From the NCBI RefSeq assembly GCF_945952095.1, contig NZ_CAMFHL010000151.1, forward strand, positions 1 to 17,337: a DNA stretch of 17,337 nucleotides, in the 5' to 3' direction. The notes under the pieces are model-generated. The model made no database searches, was not told the DNA's origin, and saw only the letters and a program-made list of their open reading frames with translations. This DNA is from an uncultured Arsenicibacter sp. (GTDB lineage Bacteria; Bacteroidota; Bacteroidia; Cytophagales; Spirosomataceae). Positions 7,177-13,467 of the stretch are shown here, piece by piece; the first letter of the stretch is position 1; the number at the start of each line of letters is the position of its first letter. A program made the translations under genes and the position numbers.

Positions 7177-8834
7177 TTCTTTCACTACTTATTTTTTTGC
7201 CGTTGATTGGTGCTCTGGTGGTGGCCTTACTGCCCGACAACCAGCATATCCCGTTTAAATGGCTGACCCTGGGTGTGGCCATGGCCGAATTGCTGCTGAG
7301 TGTTGTTGCCTATGCACAGTTTGACCAGAAACAGACAGGGTACCAACTGCTTGAACAGGCCGACTGGATCACGCTGCCCCTTGGTAATCTGGGCGTTGTC
7401 TCCATTGACTACCTGCTGGGTATCGATGGCATCAGCCTGCCGCTGGTGGTACTTTCCTCGGTAGTGCTGCTGATCGGGGTTATTTCGTCATGGACCATCG
7501 AACACCGGCAAAAGGCTTATTTCTCGTTGTATCTGCTCCTGAGCGGAACCATCATGGGGTGTTTCATGGCCCTTGATTTTTTCCTGTTCTTTTTATTCTT
7601 CGAATTCATGCTGCTGCCGATGTATTTCCTGGTCGGGTTGTGGGGTGGTCCGCGCCGGGAATATGCATCGATCAAGTTTTTTCTATACACCTTACTGGGC
7701 TCGGTGCTGATTCTGCTGGTTATGATCGGATTATACCTGTCGGTCATGGATCCGGTCAGTACGGCGGTGATGGCGGGGCTGGCGACTGATGCCGCGTCGG
7801 TCGATACTGACCTGATCCGGCTGGTACAGGCGCAGCTGGCCGATATGAACATCAGCTCGTCGCAGATTGTCCATACGTTCGATCTGCGGTACATGGCCGA
7901 TGGCGGCAACTACCTGCCCAATGCGTTTCTGAGCGGTGCCGGCGAAACCTCGTTCTGGGGCGTACCGGCGCGTATGATTGCCTTCTGGGCGGTCTTTATC
8001 GGGTTCGCTATCAAACTGCCGATTGTACCGCTGCATACCTGGCTGCCCGACGCCCACGTCGAAGCGCCGACGCCGGTATCGGTGGTGCTGGCGGGTGTAC
8101 TGCTCAAAATCGGCGGCTATGGCTTCATCCGGATTGCCTGGGGACTCTTCCCGGATGGCGCGGCGCAATACGCGCAGACGCTGGCTGGCCTGGGCGTACT
8201 GTCGATTGTATACGGCGGCCTGAATGCGCTGGCGCAGAACGACCTGAAGAAAATGATTGCCTATTCGTCGGTGTCGCACATGGGATTTGTGCTGCTGGGC
8301 GTGGCCTCGCTGACGTCGGAAGGTATTAACGGAGCGATTTACCAGATGGTGAGCCACGGGGTTTTGTCGGCGATGCTGTTCCTGATTGTGGGGGTGATTT
8401 ACGACCGGACCCACGACCGCCGTATCGACAGTTACCGCGGGCTGTTGCAGGTGATGCCACACTATGCGGTGCTGACGGCCGTTGCCTTTTTCGGATCGCT
8501 GGGGCTGCCGGGCTTTTCGGGGTTTGTCGGTGAGTTATTTACGCTGATGGGCGGATTCCAGTCATTGTGGGTGCCGGGCTGGCTGCCTTCGCTGGCGGTG
8601 TCCGGGATTGTACTGGCAGCGGCCTATCTGCTCTGGAGCCTGCAACGCATGTTTTTCGGACAACTCTGGACGCGCGACGGCGTTGACAATACGTTAACGG
8701 ACCTGAACGGCCGCGAACGGCTGATGCTCATTCCGCTGGGGCTGCTGGCGCTGCTGCTGGGGCTGTTCCCGAACCTGATCTTCAACCTGTCGAACGCGAC
8801 GGTGGCGCAGTGGCTGGAGAAGTTTAGTGTGTAG
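7173..8834 (+). CDS. nuoM: NADH-quinone oxidoreductase subunit M
   Basis: NuoM is the second antiporter-like proton-pumping subunit of complex I. The 553-residue product has about 14 hydrophobic segments and the conserved ionisable residues: Glu144 (FFEFMLLPMYFLVGLWGG), Lys281 (FAIKLPIVPLHTWLPDAHVEAPTPVS), Lys312, Lys359/360 (NDLKKMIAYSSVSHMG) and Glu454 (FSGFVGELFTLMGGF). The start at 7173 overlaps the nuoL stop as ATGA, so translation is coupled. A TTG at 7161 is possible but unneeded. The loop between Glu144 and Lys281 is 47 residues longer than the matching Glu144-Lys234 interval in E. coli NuoM. The extra part is a polar segment around residues 192-264. A bidirectional terminator follows. 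Confidence 0.95.
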   Translation: MILSLLIFLPLIGALVVALLPDNQHIPFKWLTLGVAMAELLLSVVAYAQFDQKQTGYQLLEQADWITLPLGNLGVVSIDYLLGIDGISLPLVVLSSVVLLIGVISSWTIEHRQKAYFSLYLLLSGTIMGCFMALDFFLFFLFFEFMLLPMYFLVGLWGGPRREYASIKFFLYTLLGSVLILLVMIGLYLSVMDPVSTAVMAGLATDAASVDTDLIRLVQAQLADMNISSSQIVHTFDLRYMADGGNYLPNAFLSGAGETSFWGVPARMIAFWAVFIGFAIKLPIVPLHTWLPDAHVEAPTPVSVVLAGVLLKIGGYGFIRIAWGLFPDGAAQYAQTLAGLGVLSIVYGGLNALAQNDLKKMIAYSSVSHMGFVLLGVASLTSEGINGAIYQMVSHGVLSAMLFLIVGVIYDRTHDRRIDSYRGLLQVMPHYAVLTAVAFFGSLGLPGFSGFVGELFTLMGGFQSLWVPGWLPSLAVSGIVLAAAYLLWSLQRMFFGQLWTRDGVDNTLTDLNGRERLMLIPLGLLALLLGLFPNLIFNLSNATVAQWLEKFSV

Positions 8835-8856
8835 TACAGCGCTACATAAAAGACAT

Positions 8857-8885
8857 AAAAAAAACGCGGCCAGGGCCGCGTTTTT
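8857..8885. terminator. Bidirectional terminator between nuoM and ffh
   Basis: CGCGGCC (8865-8871) and GGCCGCG (8874-8880) form a GC stem. An A-run on the left (8857-8864) and TTTTT on the right (8881-8885) flank it. Each strand therefore reads stem plus U-tract, which serves the convergent nuoM (+) and ffh (-). Confidence 0.92.
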
Positions 8886-8893
8886 CGTTTTAG

Positions 8894-10213
8894 CTATTTC
8901 ATCATCTTGCTGAGCTTCCCTGATGCCTGCATGCGGTTCATCTGCTTCATCATCTTACGCATGTCTTCAAACTGCTTCATCAGGTTGTTAACCTGTGTGA
9001 GGCTGGTGCCGCTACCGAGGGCGATCCGCTTCTTGCGGTTAGCGTCGATAAGATCAGGCTTTTCGCGCTCCTTCGGCGTCATCGACTGAATGATGGCTTC
9101 AATCGGCTTAAACGAATCGTTGTCGATATCCAGATCCTTCACCATTTTGCCCATGCCCGGAATCATGCCCAGCAGGTCCTTCACATTCCCCATTTTCTTG
9201 ATCTGCTGGAGCTGCGACAGGAAGTCATTGAAGTCGAACTGGTTCTGCCGCATCTTGGCGTTGATCCGTTTCGCTTCGTCTTCGTCGAACGCCTGCTGCG
9301 CTTTTTCAACGAGTGAGATTACGTCACCCATGCCGAGAATCCGGCTGGCCATCCGGTCAGGGTAGAAAACGTCGAGCGCTTCCATTTTTTCACCCGTACT
9401 GATGAACTTGATCGGCTTGTTAACGACCGTTTTGATGGAAAGGGCCGCACCACCGCGTGAGTCACCGTCGAGTTTGGTCAGTACCACCCCGTCGAAGTTC
9501 AGGCGCTCGTTAAACGTTTTGGCCGTATTCACCGCATCCTGACCCGTCATGGAGTCAACCACAAACAGGGTTTCGGCGGGCTGGATCGCGCGTTTGACGT
9601 TCTCAATTTCCTGCATCATCTGCTCATCGACGGCCAGACGACCGGCAGTATCGACGATAACGATGCGCTTGTTGGTTTTCTTCGCGTGTTCGATGGCGTG
9701 CTGCGCAATCTCCACCGCGTTTTTGTTTTCAGGCTCCGCGTATACCTCAACGCCGACCTGCTCGCCCAGGACTTTCAGCTGGTCAATCGCCGCCGGACGG
9801 TAAATGTCGCAGGCAACCAGCAATACGTTGCGGCCCTGGCGCTTGAGGAGGTTGGCCAGTTTACCCGAAAACGTGGTTTTACCCGAACCCTGCAAACCGG
9901 CAATCAGGATAATGGCCGGGTCGCCTTTGGTATTGATGCTCTGGGCCTGACCACCCATCAGGTCGGTCAGTTCTTCCTGAACAATTTTGACGAAAAGCTG
10001 ACCGGGCTCAACGGCGATCAATACTTTCCGGTCGAGGGCTTTTTCCTTGATCCGGTCAGTAATTTCTTTCGCTACCTTGTAGTTAACATCGGCGTCGGTC
10101 AGTGCCCGGCGGACTTCCTTCACGGTCGCCGCCACGTTGATATCCGTAATCCGGCCTTGCCCTTTCAGGGTCTTGATGGCCTTATTGAGTTTATCCTGAA
10201 GATTTTCAAACAT
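8894..10213 (-). CDS. ffh: Signal recognition particle protein Ffh (SRP54)
   Basis: Ffh is the GTPase of the signal recognition particle. It binds SRP RNA and nascent hydrophobic signal sequences and docks with FtsY for co-translational membrane insertion. In the 439-residue protein the helical N domain spans residues 1-90. The NG GTPase motifs are G1 GLQGSGKTT (106-114), DIYRPAA (136-142), DTAGR (188-192) and TKLDG (246-250). The C-terminal M domain is methionine-rich (DLLGMIPGMGKM, then a tail with MRKMMKQMNRMQ) and holds the RNA-binding GSGTS segment. Length and order are normal. The upstream sequence is a hicBA scar, and no clean -7 element sits directly before the start. Transcription may come from the hicB promoter or an unseen site. 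The palindrome GTCTG-GT-CAGAC (10223-10234) lies 10 bases upstream of the start. Confidence 0.98.
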   Translation of the reverse strand: MFENLQDKLNKAIKTLKGQGRITDINVAATVKEVRRALTDADVNYKVAKEITDRIKEKALDRKVLIAVEPGQLFVKIVQEELTDLMGGQAQSINTKGDPAIILIAGLQGSGKTTFSGKLANLLKRQGRNVLLVACDIYRPAAIDQLKVLGEQVGVEVYAEPENKNAVEIAQHAIEHAKKTNKRIVIVDTAGRLAVDEQMMQEIENVKRAIQPAETLFVVDSMTGQDAVNTAKTFNERLNFDGVVLTKLDGDSRGGAALSIKTVVNKPIKFISTGEKMEALDVFYPDRMASRILGMGDVISLVEKAQQAFDEDEAKRINAKMRQNQFDFNDFLSQLQQIKKMGNVKDLLGMIPGMGKMVKDLDIDNDSFKPIEAIIQSMTPKEREKPDLIDANRKKRIALGSGTSLTQVNNLMKQFEDMRKMMKQMNRMQASGKLSKMMK

Positions 10214-10228
10214 AATGTATGTGTCTGG

Positions 10229-10312
10229 TCAGACGTCAGTACGGTCGATCCCGGCTTGTTTTAGAATTGTATAAAAAGTCCCTTTCGGAATATCGCGGTT
10301 ACCTGTTTTTAG
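10229..10312 (-). pseudogene. HicA toxin remnant (C-terminal tail)
   Basis: Reading the minus strand out of frame with hicB, codons from about 10312 down to a TGA at 10229-10231 give LKTGNRDIPKGTFYTILKQ followed by AGIDRTDV. This closely resembles the end of HicA/YcfA-type mRNA-interferase toxins (the 'GNxDIPKGTLxSILKQAGI' ending). The double-stranded-RNA-binding fold and catalytic His are missing, and no start codon in this frame precedes it. It begins where the HicB reading frame stops. The simplest reading is a deletion that removed the hicB 3' end and the hicA 5' end. The match is from memory of the family, not an alignment. Confidence 0.6.
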
Positions 10313-10497
10313 TCCGGCATAACAATACCTTGTTCGGCATAGACTTCCAGGCATCCTTCTGCCGCTTCTTTAGCCATGGCAATGGCTTCTTCAATGGTTT
10401 CTCCCCATGTTACACAGCCTGGAATAGAAGGGACCATTGCCGTATATGTTCCTTCCGGTTCTTTGCGTAATAAAACGCGGTAAGTTCCTGATCTCAT
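10309..10497 (-). CDS. HicB-like antitoxin, C-terminally shortened
   Basis: The 62-residue product is a HicB-family antitoxin with a degraded RNase H-like fold: YRVLLRKEPEGTYTAMVPSIPGCVTWGETIEEAIAMAKEAAEGCLEV. The 'VPSIPGCVTWGETIEEAI' core is diagnostic. Related proteins usually continue after the 'GxxxPD' point with 10 or more residues, whereas this one stops right there. No helix-turn-helix or ribbon-helix-helix domain is present. A promoter-like TATCTTTG lies 22 bases upstream. With HicA reduced to a tail, it is probably a solitary leftover, or is kept for another role. It sits immediately upstream of ffh on the same strand. Confidence 0.75.
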   Translation of the reverse strand: MRSGTYRVLLRKEPEGTYTAMVPSIPGCVTWGETIEEAIAMAKEAAEGCLEVYAEQGIVMPD

Positions 10498-10518
10498 TGA
10501 ATTTTACAGATGTAGCCG

Positions 10519-10526
10519 CAAAGATA
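10519..10526 (-). promoter_or_regulatory. Candidate -7 element for hicB (and perhaps ffh)
   Basis: On the minus strand this reads TATCTTTG, an exact TAnnTTTG. Predicted transcription starts near 10512, leaving a leader of about 15 bases before the hicB ATG (10495-10497). The -33 position is only a weak match (TTTA). Confidence 0.45.
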
Positions 10527-10628
10527 GCGATTTTCGGCCGCAGGTAGTAAACCATGCGCTAAACCTGATAGTTGTCCGTTAAGAATGATACCTCAACCCC
10601 GCTCAAACGCATGGAAAAAAGGTTTGAA

Positions 10629-10649
10629 GCCGTAACTTTGAGTCACGGC
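10629..10649 (+). promoter_or_regulatory. Candidate -7 element within an imperfect palindrome
   Basis: TAACTTTG (10633-10640) is an exact TAnnTTTG element. It lies 27 bases before the ATG of the thioredoxin-like gene. It is embedded in GCCGTAACT-TTG-AGTCACGGC, an inverted repeat of 9-bp arms with one mismatch, so a regulator could occlude the promoter. No TTTG is found at the -33 spacing. Confidence 0.45.
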
Positions 10650-10667
10650 AGTTGATAATGTAACACT

Positions 10668-12332
10668 ATGAAACACCTTACCTGGATACTCTTTCTGGTT
10701 TCGACGGTAACCTTTGCGCAAACCGATTCTGTGATTGTCAGTGGCCGTATCCGGCACCTGACACCGGCTATGTACCGTCAGTCGCCGCAAGTTGCGATCA
10801 GCCGTAATAATGTGCTGCAAGCCAGCCGCGAACTGATCCGGCCCGCCCAACTGGCTCCGGATGGCAGCTTCCGGGTGTCGGTACCGCTGATTTTTCCCTA
10901 CGAGGAGATGTATTTCAATTTTAATAACATCACGACGGGGTTCCTGGCCTCTGCCGGTACCGTTACGATTGAACTGGACGCTGATTCGCTGTTTTCGTCG
11001 GCGGTTCCGTTCCGGTTCAAGGGCGCCAATGCTGCTGTAAACCAGCAATATGCGCGGTATAAGGCGTTTGAGGCGGGTTATAAAAGTAAAATGGACAGTA
11101 AATCATTGTCGCGCCAGGCCAGCGGTATGAAAGACAAGGAACTGTATAACCTGCTCATGACGACCAACTGGGAGCCACTGGCTGGTTTTATGAAGCAGGA
11201 ACGGCCGCTGCCGCTGCTGAACACATGGCTGATGAACGTGGCTCGCTACAATACGGCTGCATTCATGTATGAAAAAGCCGCCGCCGAGTTCGGCAACATA
11301 ACGGTGACGCTGGACGATTCGCTGCGGCCGGCCAATGATAAAATCCTGACGGCCGCCCGCGCCAATGCCACAAACAGGTATGCCGATATGCTTGAAAGCA
11401 AGATCCGGAATTCCATAACCAATTCGCAGACCGGTGGCTTGGGTGTGGATCAGCTGGCCGCGATTCTGCGGGTGTATACCCCGGACTTAACCGTAACGGA
11501 GCTGACACGGCTGAATGATATTGAAACCAAAAAAACGGCCCGTACGGTGGATATCCGCTTTTTTGAACAGCTCATGCGCCGCAACTCCGATACGCTTTCG
11601 CGGATTATCAATTACGAAGCCTGGGTAAACCGTGCCGATAAATTCCTGACGAGTAAAGATTCGCTGATGTTGCAGTACATGGCGGCCTACTGGGTTGCCA
11701 ATACACTGCCTGAATTTACACTGGCAACGGCCGACTTACTGCATCAGTACTCGGCGTCTAAGATCCGGTATCCACTGTGGCAGGCGTCGCTGGAAGAATT
11801 GTATTATATCCAGGTAAAAGACCGCGACCGGATTGAAAAAGCCATTTCCCGGATTAAGGGCAAGCGTGTGCTCACGAGTACGGAAATGGAAACCGGCATC
11901 CTGGTAACCGCCGATAATCTGGCGGGTGCCGGTGTAATTTTGGGGGAGGTAATCAACGCCAATCGCGGGAAAGTCATCTATTTGCTGGCGTGGGACCCGA
12001 ATGAAGAGTTGGGCCGGCAAATGGCCATTGAGGCCCAGCGGTTGAAAGCCATGTACAACCCCCGCGATTTTGCGCTGCTCTATGTGGCTCCGGCAGAAGA
12101 TGGTATGAAGCGGTTTGTCCCCGAATTTATGGCGCGCTACAAGCTGCAGGGCGATCACCTGTTAATGACAAATACCCAGTATGAATCGGCCATGATCGAA
12201 CTACAGTCTATCAGCACAACAACGGCGGCAATTATTAGTCCGACCGGCAAATTTGTCAAACGCAATGCGCCGCTACCCGACAAACCGGCGGAGATTGACG
12301 CGCTGCTGAAAAAGGCAGTATCTAAAAAATAG
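10668..12332 (+). CDS. Exported thioredoxin-like protein without redox cysteines
   Basis: The function is not known. The 554-residue product starts with a signal peptide (MKHLTWILFLVSTVTFAQ, cleavage near residue 18), so it is periplasmic. A beta-rich N-terminal region (about 22-115), of the kind preceding thioredoxin domains in Bacteroidota TlpA-like proteins, is followed by a long helical middle (120-420). The C-terminal 120 residues read as a thioredoxin fold: GKVIYLLAWDPNEELGRQM, then FALLYVAPAED, and late in the domain TTTAAIISPTGKFVKRNAPLP. The usual WCxxC position is Trp442-Asp-Pro-Asn-Glu446. The cis-proline position reads Thr518/Thr519. The whole protein contains no cysteine, so it cannot act as a thiol oxidoreductase. 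It may bind or scaffold partners. It stands alone between its own promoter and terminator. Confidence 0.75.
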   Translation: MKHLTWILFLVSTVTFAQTDSVIVSGRIRHLTPAMYRQSPQVAISRNNVLQASRELIRPAQLAPDGSFRVSVPLIFPYEEMYFNFNNITTGFLASAGTVTIELDADSLFSSAVPFRFKGANAAVNQQYARYKAFEAGYKSKMDSKSLSRQASGMKDKELYNLLMTTNWEPLAGFMKQERPLPLLNTWLMNVARYNTAAFMYEKAAAEFGNITVTLDDSLRPANDKILTAARANATNRYADMLESKIRNSITNSQTGGLGVDQLAAILRVYTPDLTVTELTRLNDIETKKTARTVDIRFFEQLMRRNSDTLSRIINYEAWVNRADKFLTSKDSLMLQYMAAYWVANTLPEFTLATADLLHQYSASKIRYPLWQASLEELYYIQVKDRDRIEKAISRIKGKRVLTSTEMETGILVTADNLAGAGVILGEVINANRGKVIYLLAWDPNEELGRQMAIEAQRLKAMYNPRDFALLYVAPAEDGMKRFVPEFMARYKLQGDHLLMTNTQYESAMIELQSISTTTAAIISPTGKFVKRNAPLPDKPAEIDALLKKAVSKK

Positions 12333-12347
12333 AACAGTAGCCATACG

Positions 12348-12396
12348 AAGGGCTTCCGGAGTCGCAGACGGCTTTCCGGGAGCCCTTATTTTTTTT
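12348..12396 (+). terminator. Rho-independent terminator after the thioredoxin-like gene
   Basis: AAGGGCTTCCGGA (12348-12360) pairs with TCCGGGAGCCCTT (12375-12387), 13 bp with one G-U wobble and a 14-base loop. ATTTTTTTTT follows. The U-tract overlaps the 3' end of the convergent deacetylase, where it encodes that protein's final lysines and stop. Confidence 0.85.
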
Positions 12397-13327
12397 CCGT
12401 CAGGTCAGAAATCAGCTGCGGCACTTCTGGTTCACCTTTGAAAAAGCCCCCGCGTTTTCCCTGCGTCAGTGCCCAGCGGTGTATCCAGGAGATACCGCCA
12501 TTGTTCACAAATGTATCGGGTGAGCGATAGGCGGGGTCCTTCAACGCCTCGTCCAGTGAAATAAAGTGATAGCCTTCCTGTTGCAGCGCCGACAGTATCG
12601 TACCCAGGTAATCCGCATTGACGGCATTGGCGTGGGTGAGCAAAATATGGGCAATGGGGCGTTTAAACAGCGAATCGGCCTGAGCTTCGTAATAATGTAC
12701 ACACGCCAGCATGTAGCCGGTGTAGGTTTTGCCGATGGAGGCGGCCAGGGCCGTATCCTTGCGGACGAGCGCTGTTTCGTAGGCCGCCGAAAACAAATAA
12801 TCCGAGTTGTCGATACTCACCGGCGCTTCCCGATACTGGTGGTCGCGCAGGTAGGTGACCAATGAGTCCCGTTTGCTGACGGTATTCCCCCGCTGTAAAA
12901 ACGGGTGCCGGAAATAGCGGAGCCGCTGCCTGTACGGCCTGAGTATGGGCCGGAGCACCCGGTCTGCACCGGCCACGTCCTGTTGGTATTCAGCCGCCGG
13001 GATATAGTTATAGCCTTTGTGCGCAAAGGTATGGTTCCCGAGTTCCATACCGGCTTTCAGCCACTGGTGCAACAGGCTGATCTGCTGCCGTTCAGGTTGG
13101 TTGTTGCGGAGCAGCGGCCGGCCGATGACAAAACCTATTGCGGGGACTTTGTAAGCCGTAAGATGCGTTAACAGCTTTCGGGTCAGGGTATCCCGTGCAC
13201 CGGCGCTCAGCGGGCGTTGTGAGGCAACAGGCAGGTCATCGACAGTAATACAGATTTGTTTCGGCGACTGCGCAAACGCGCTGAGACAGGCCAACTGTAA
13301 CAGGATAATCCGGACTGGTGTGTACAT
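12386..13327 (-). CDS. Exported polysaccharide deacetylase (NodB homology)
   Basis: This 313-residue secreted hydrolase belongs to carbohydrate esterase family 4, which removes N- or O-acetyl groups from glycans such as peptidoglycan, chitin-type sugars or exopolysaccharide. The ATG at 13327 gives a clean signal peptide (MYTPVRIILLQLACLSAFA, cleavage before Gln20). The upstream ATG at 13432 would bury it. Catalytic motifs are in order: TVDD (28-31, with the base and metal Asp), HTFAH (His99/His103 metal ligands), FRHPFLQRG (139-147, substrate groove) and ILLTHAN near the C terminus. All key residues are present, so it should be active. The final 50 residues include NNGGISWIHRWA, seen outside the core fold. 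Substrate and partners are unknown. Confidence 0.88.
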   Translation of the reverse strand: MYTPVRIILLQLACLSAFAQSPKQICITVDDLPVASQRPLSAGARDTLTRKLLTHLTAYKVPAIGFVIGRPLLRNNQPERQQISLLHQWLKAGMELGNHTFAHKGYNYIPAAEYQQDVAGADRVLRPILRPYRQRLRYFRHPFLQRGNTVSKRDSLVTYLRDHQYREAPVSIDNSDYLFSAAYETALVRKDTALAASIGKTYTGYMLACVHYYEAQADSLFKRPIAHILLTHANAVNADYLGTILSALQQEGYHFISLDEALKDPAYRSPDTFVNNGGISWIHRWALTQGKRGGFFKGEPEVPQLISDLTEKK

Positions 13328-13389
13328 GATGTGTTGTTTACGTGACAGGTATAAAGGTTCAGAGGTCGGCCCTTTCGAATGTATATAGT

Positions 13390-13397
13390 CAAAACTA
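13390..13397 (-). promoter_or_regulatory. Candidate -7 element for the deacetylase
   Basis: The minus strand reads TAGTTTTG, an exact TAnnTTTG. Predicted transcription starts near 13383, with a leader of about 55 bases. No TTTG is seen at the -33 spacing. Confidence 0.4.
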
Positions 13398-13423
13398 CAA
13401 CAATTCCGGCGGTATGGGCGAGG

Positions 13424-13455
13424 GGTGTGCAAGGTAAAGATATACCCTGCACACC
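13424..13455. repeat. Strong hairpin downstream of the ABC permease
   Basis: GGTGTGCA (13424-13431) pairs exactly with TGCACACC (13448-13455). After one mismatch, GGTA (13433-13436) pairs with TACC (13443-13446), leaving a 6-base loop. It lies just past the permease stop on the minus strand and upstream of the deacetylase promoter. Neither strand carries a U-tract after it, so it may be a non-canonical terminator, an mRNA-stabilising 3' stem or a protein site. Confidence 0.5.
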
Positions 13456-13467
13456 GGTTTATTGGGT

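Noticed and set aside
7731..8462. 243-codon open frame on the minus strand within nuoM
   Set aside because: It is antisense to a certain gene. Its composition, rich in Arg, His and Gln, reflects the reverse of membrane-helix codons.
5191..8834. nuoLM as a DabB-type inorganic-carbon or Mrp-type antiporter system
   Set aside because: No DabA (DUF2309) or mrpB-G gene is adjacent. The first protein has the NuoL C-terminal lateral-helix region, and both keep complex I residues.
9686..10264. 192-codon open frame on the plus strand over ffh
   Set aside because: It is antisense to ffh, with no domain or start signal, and is explained by ffh codon bias.
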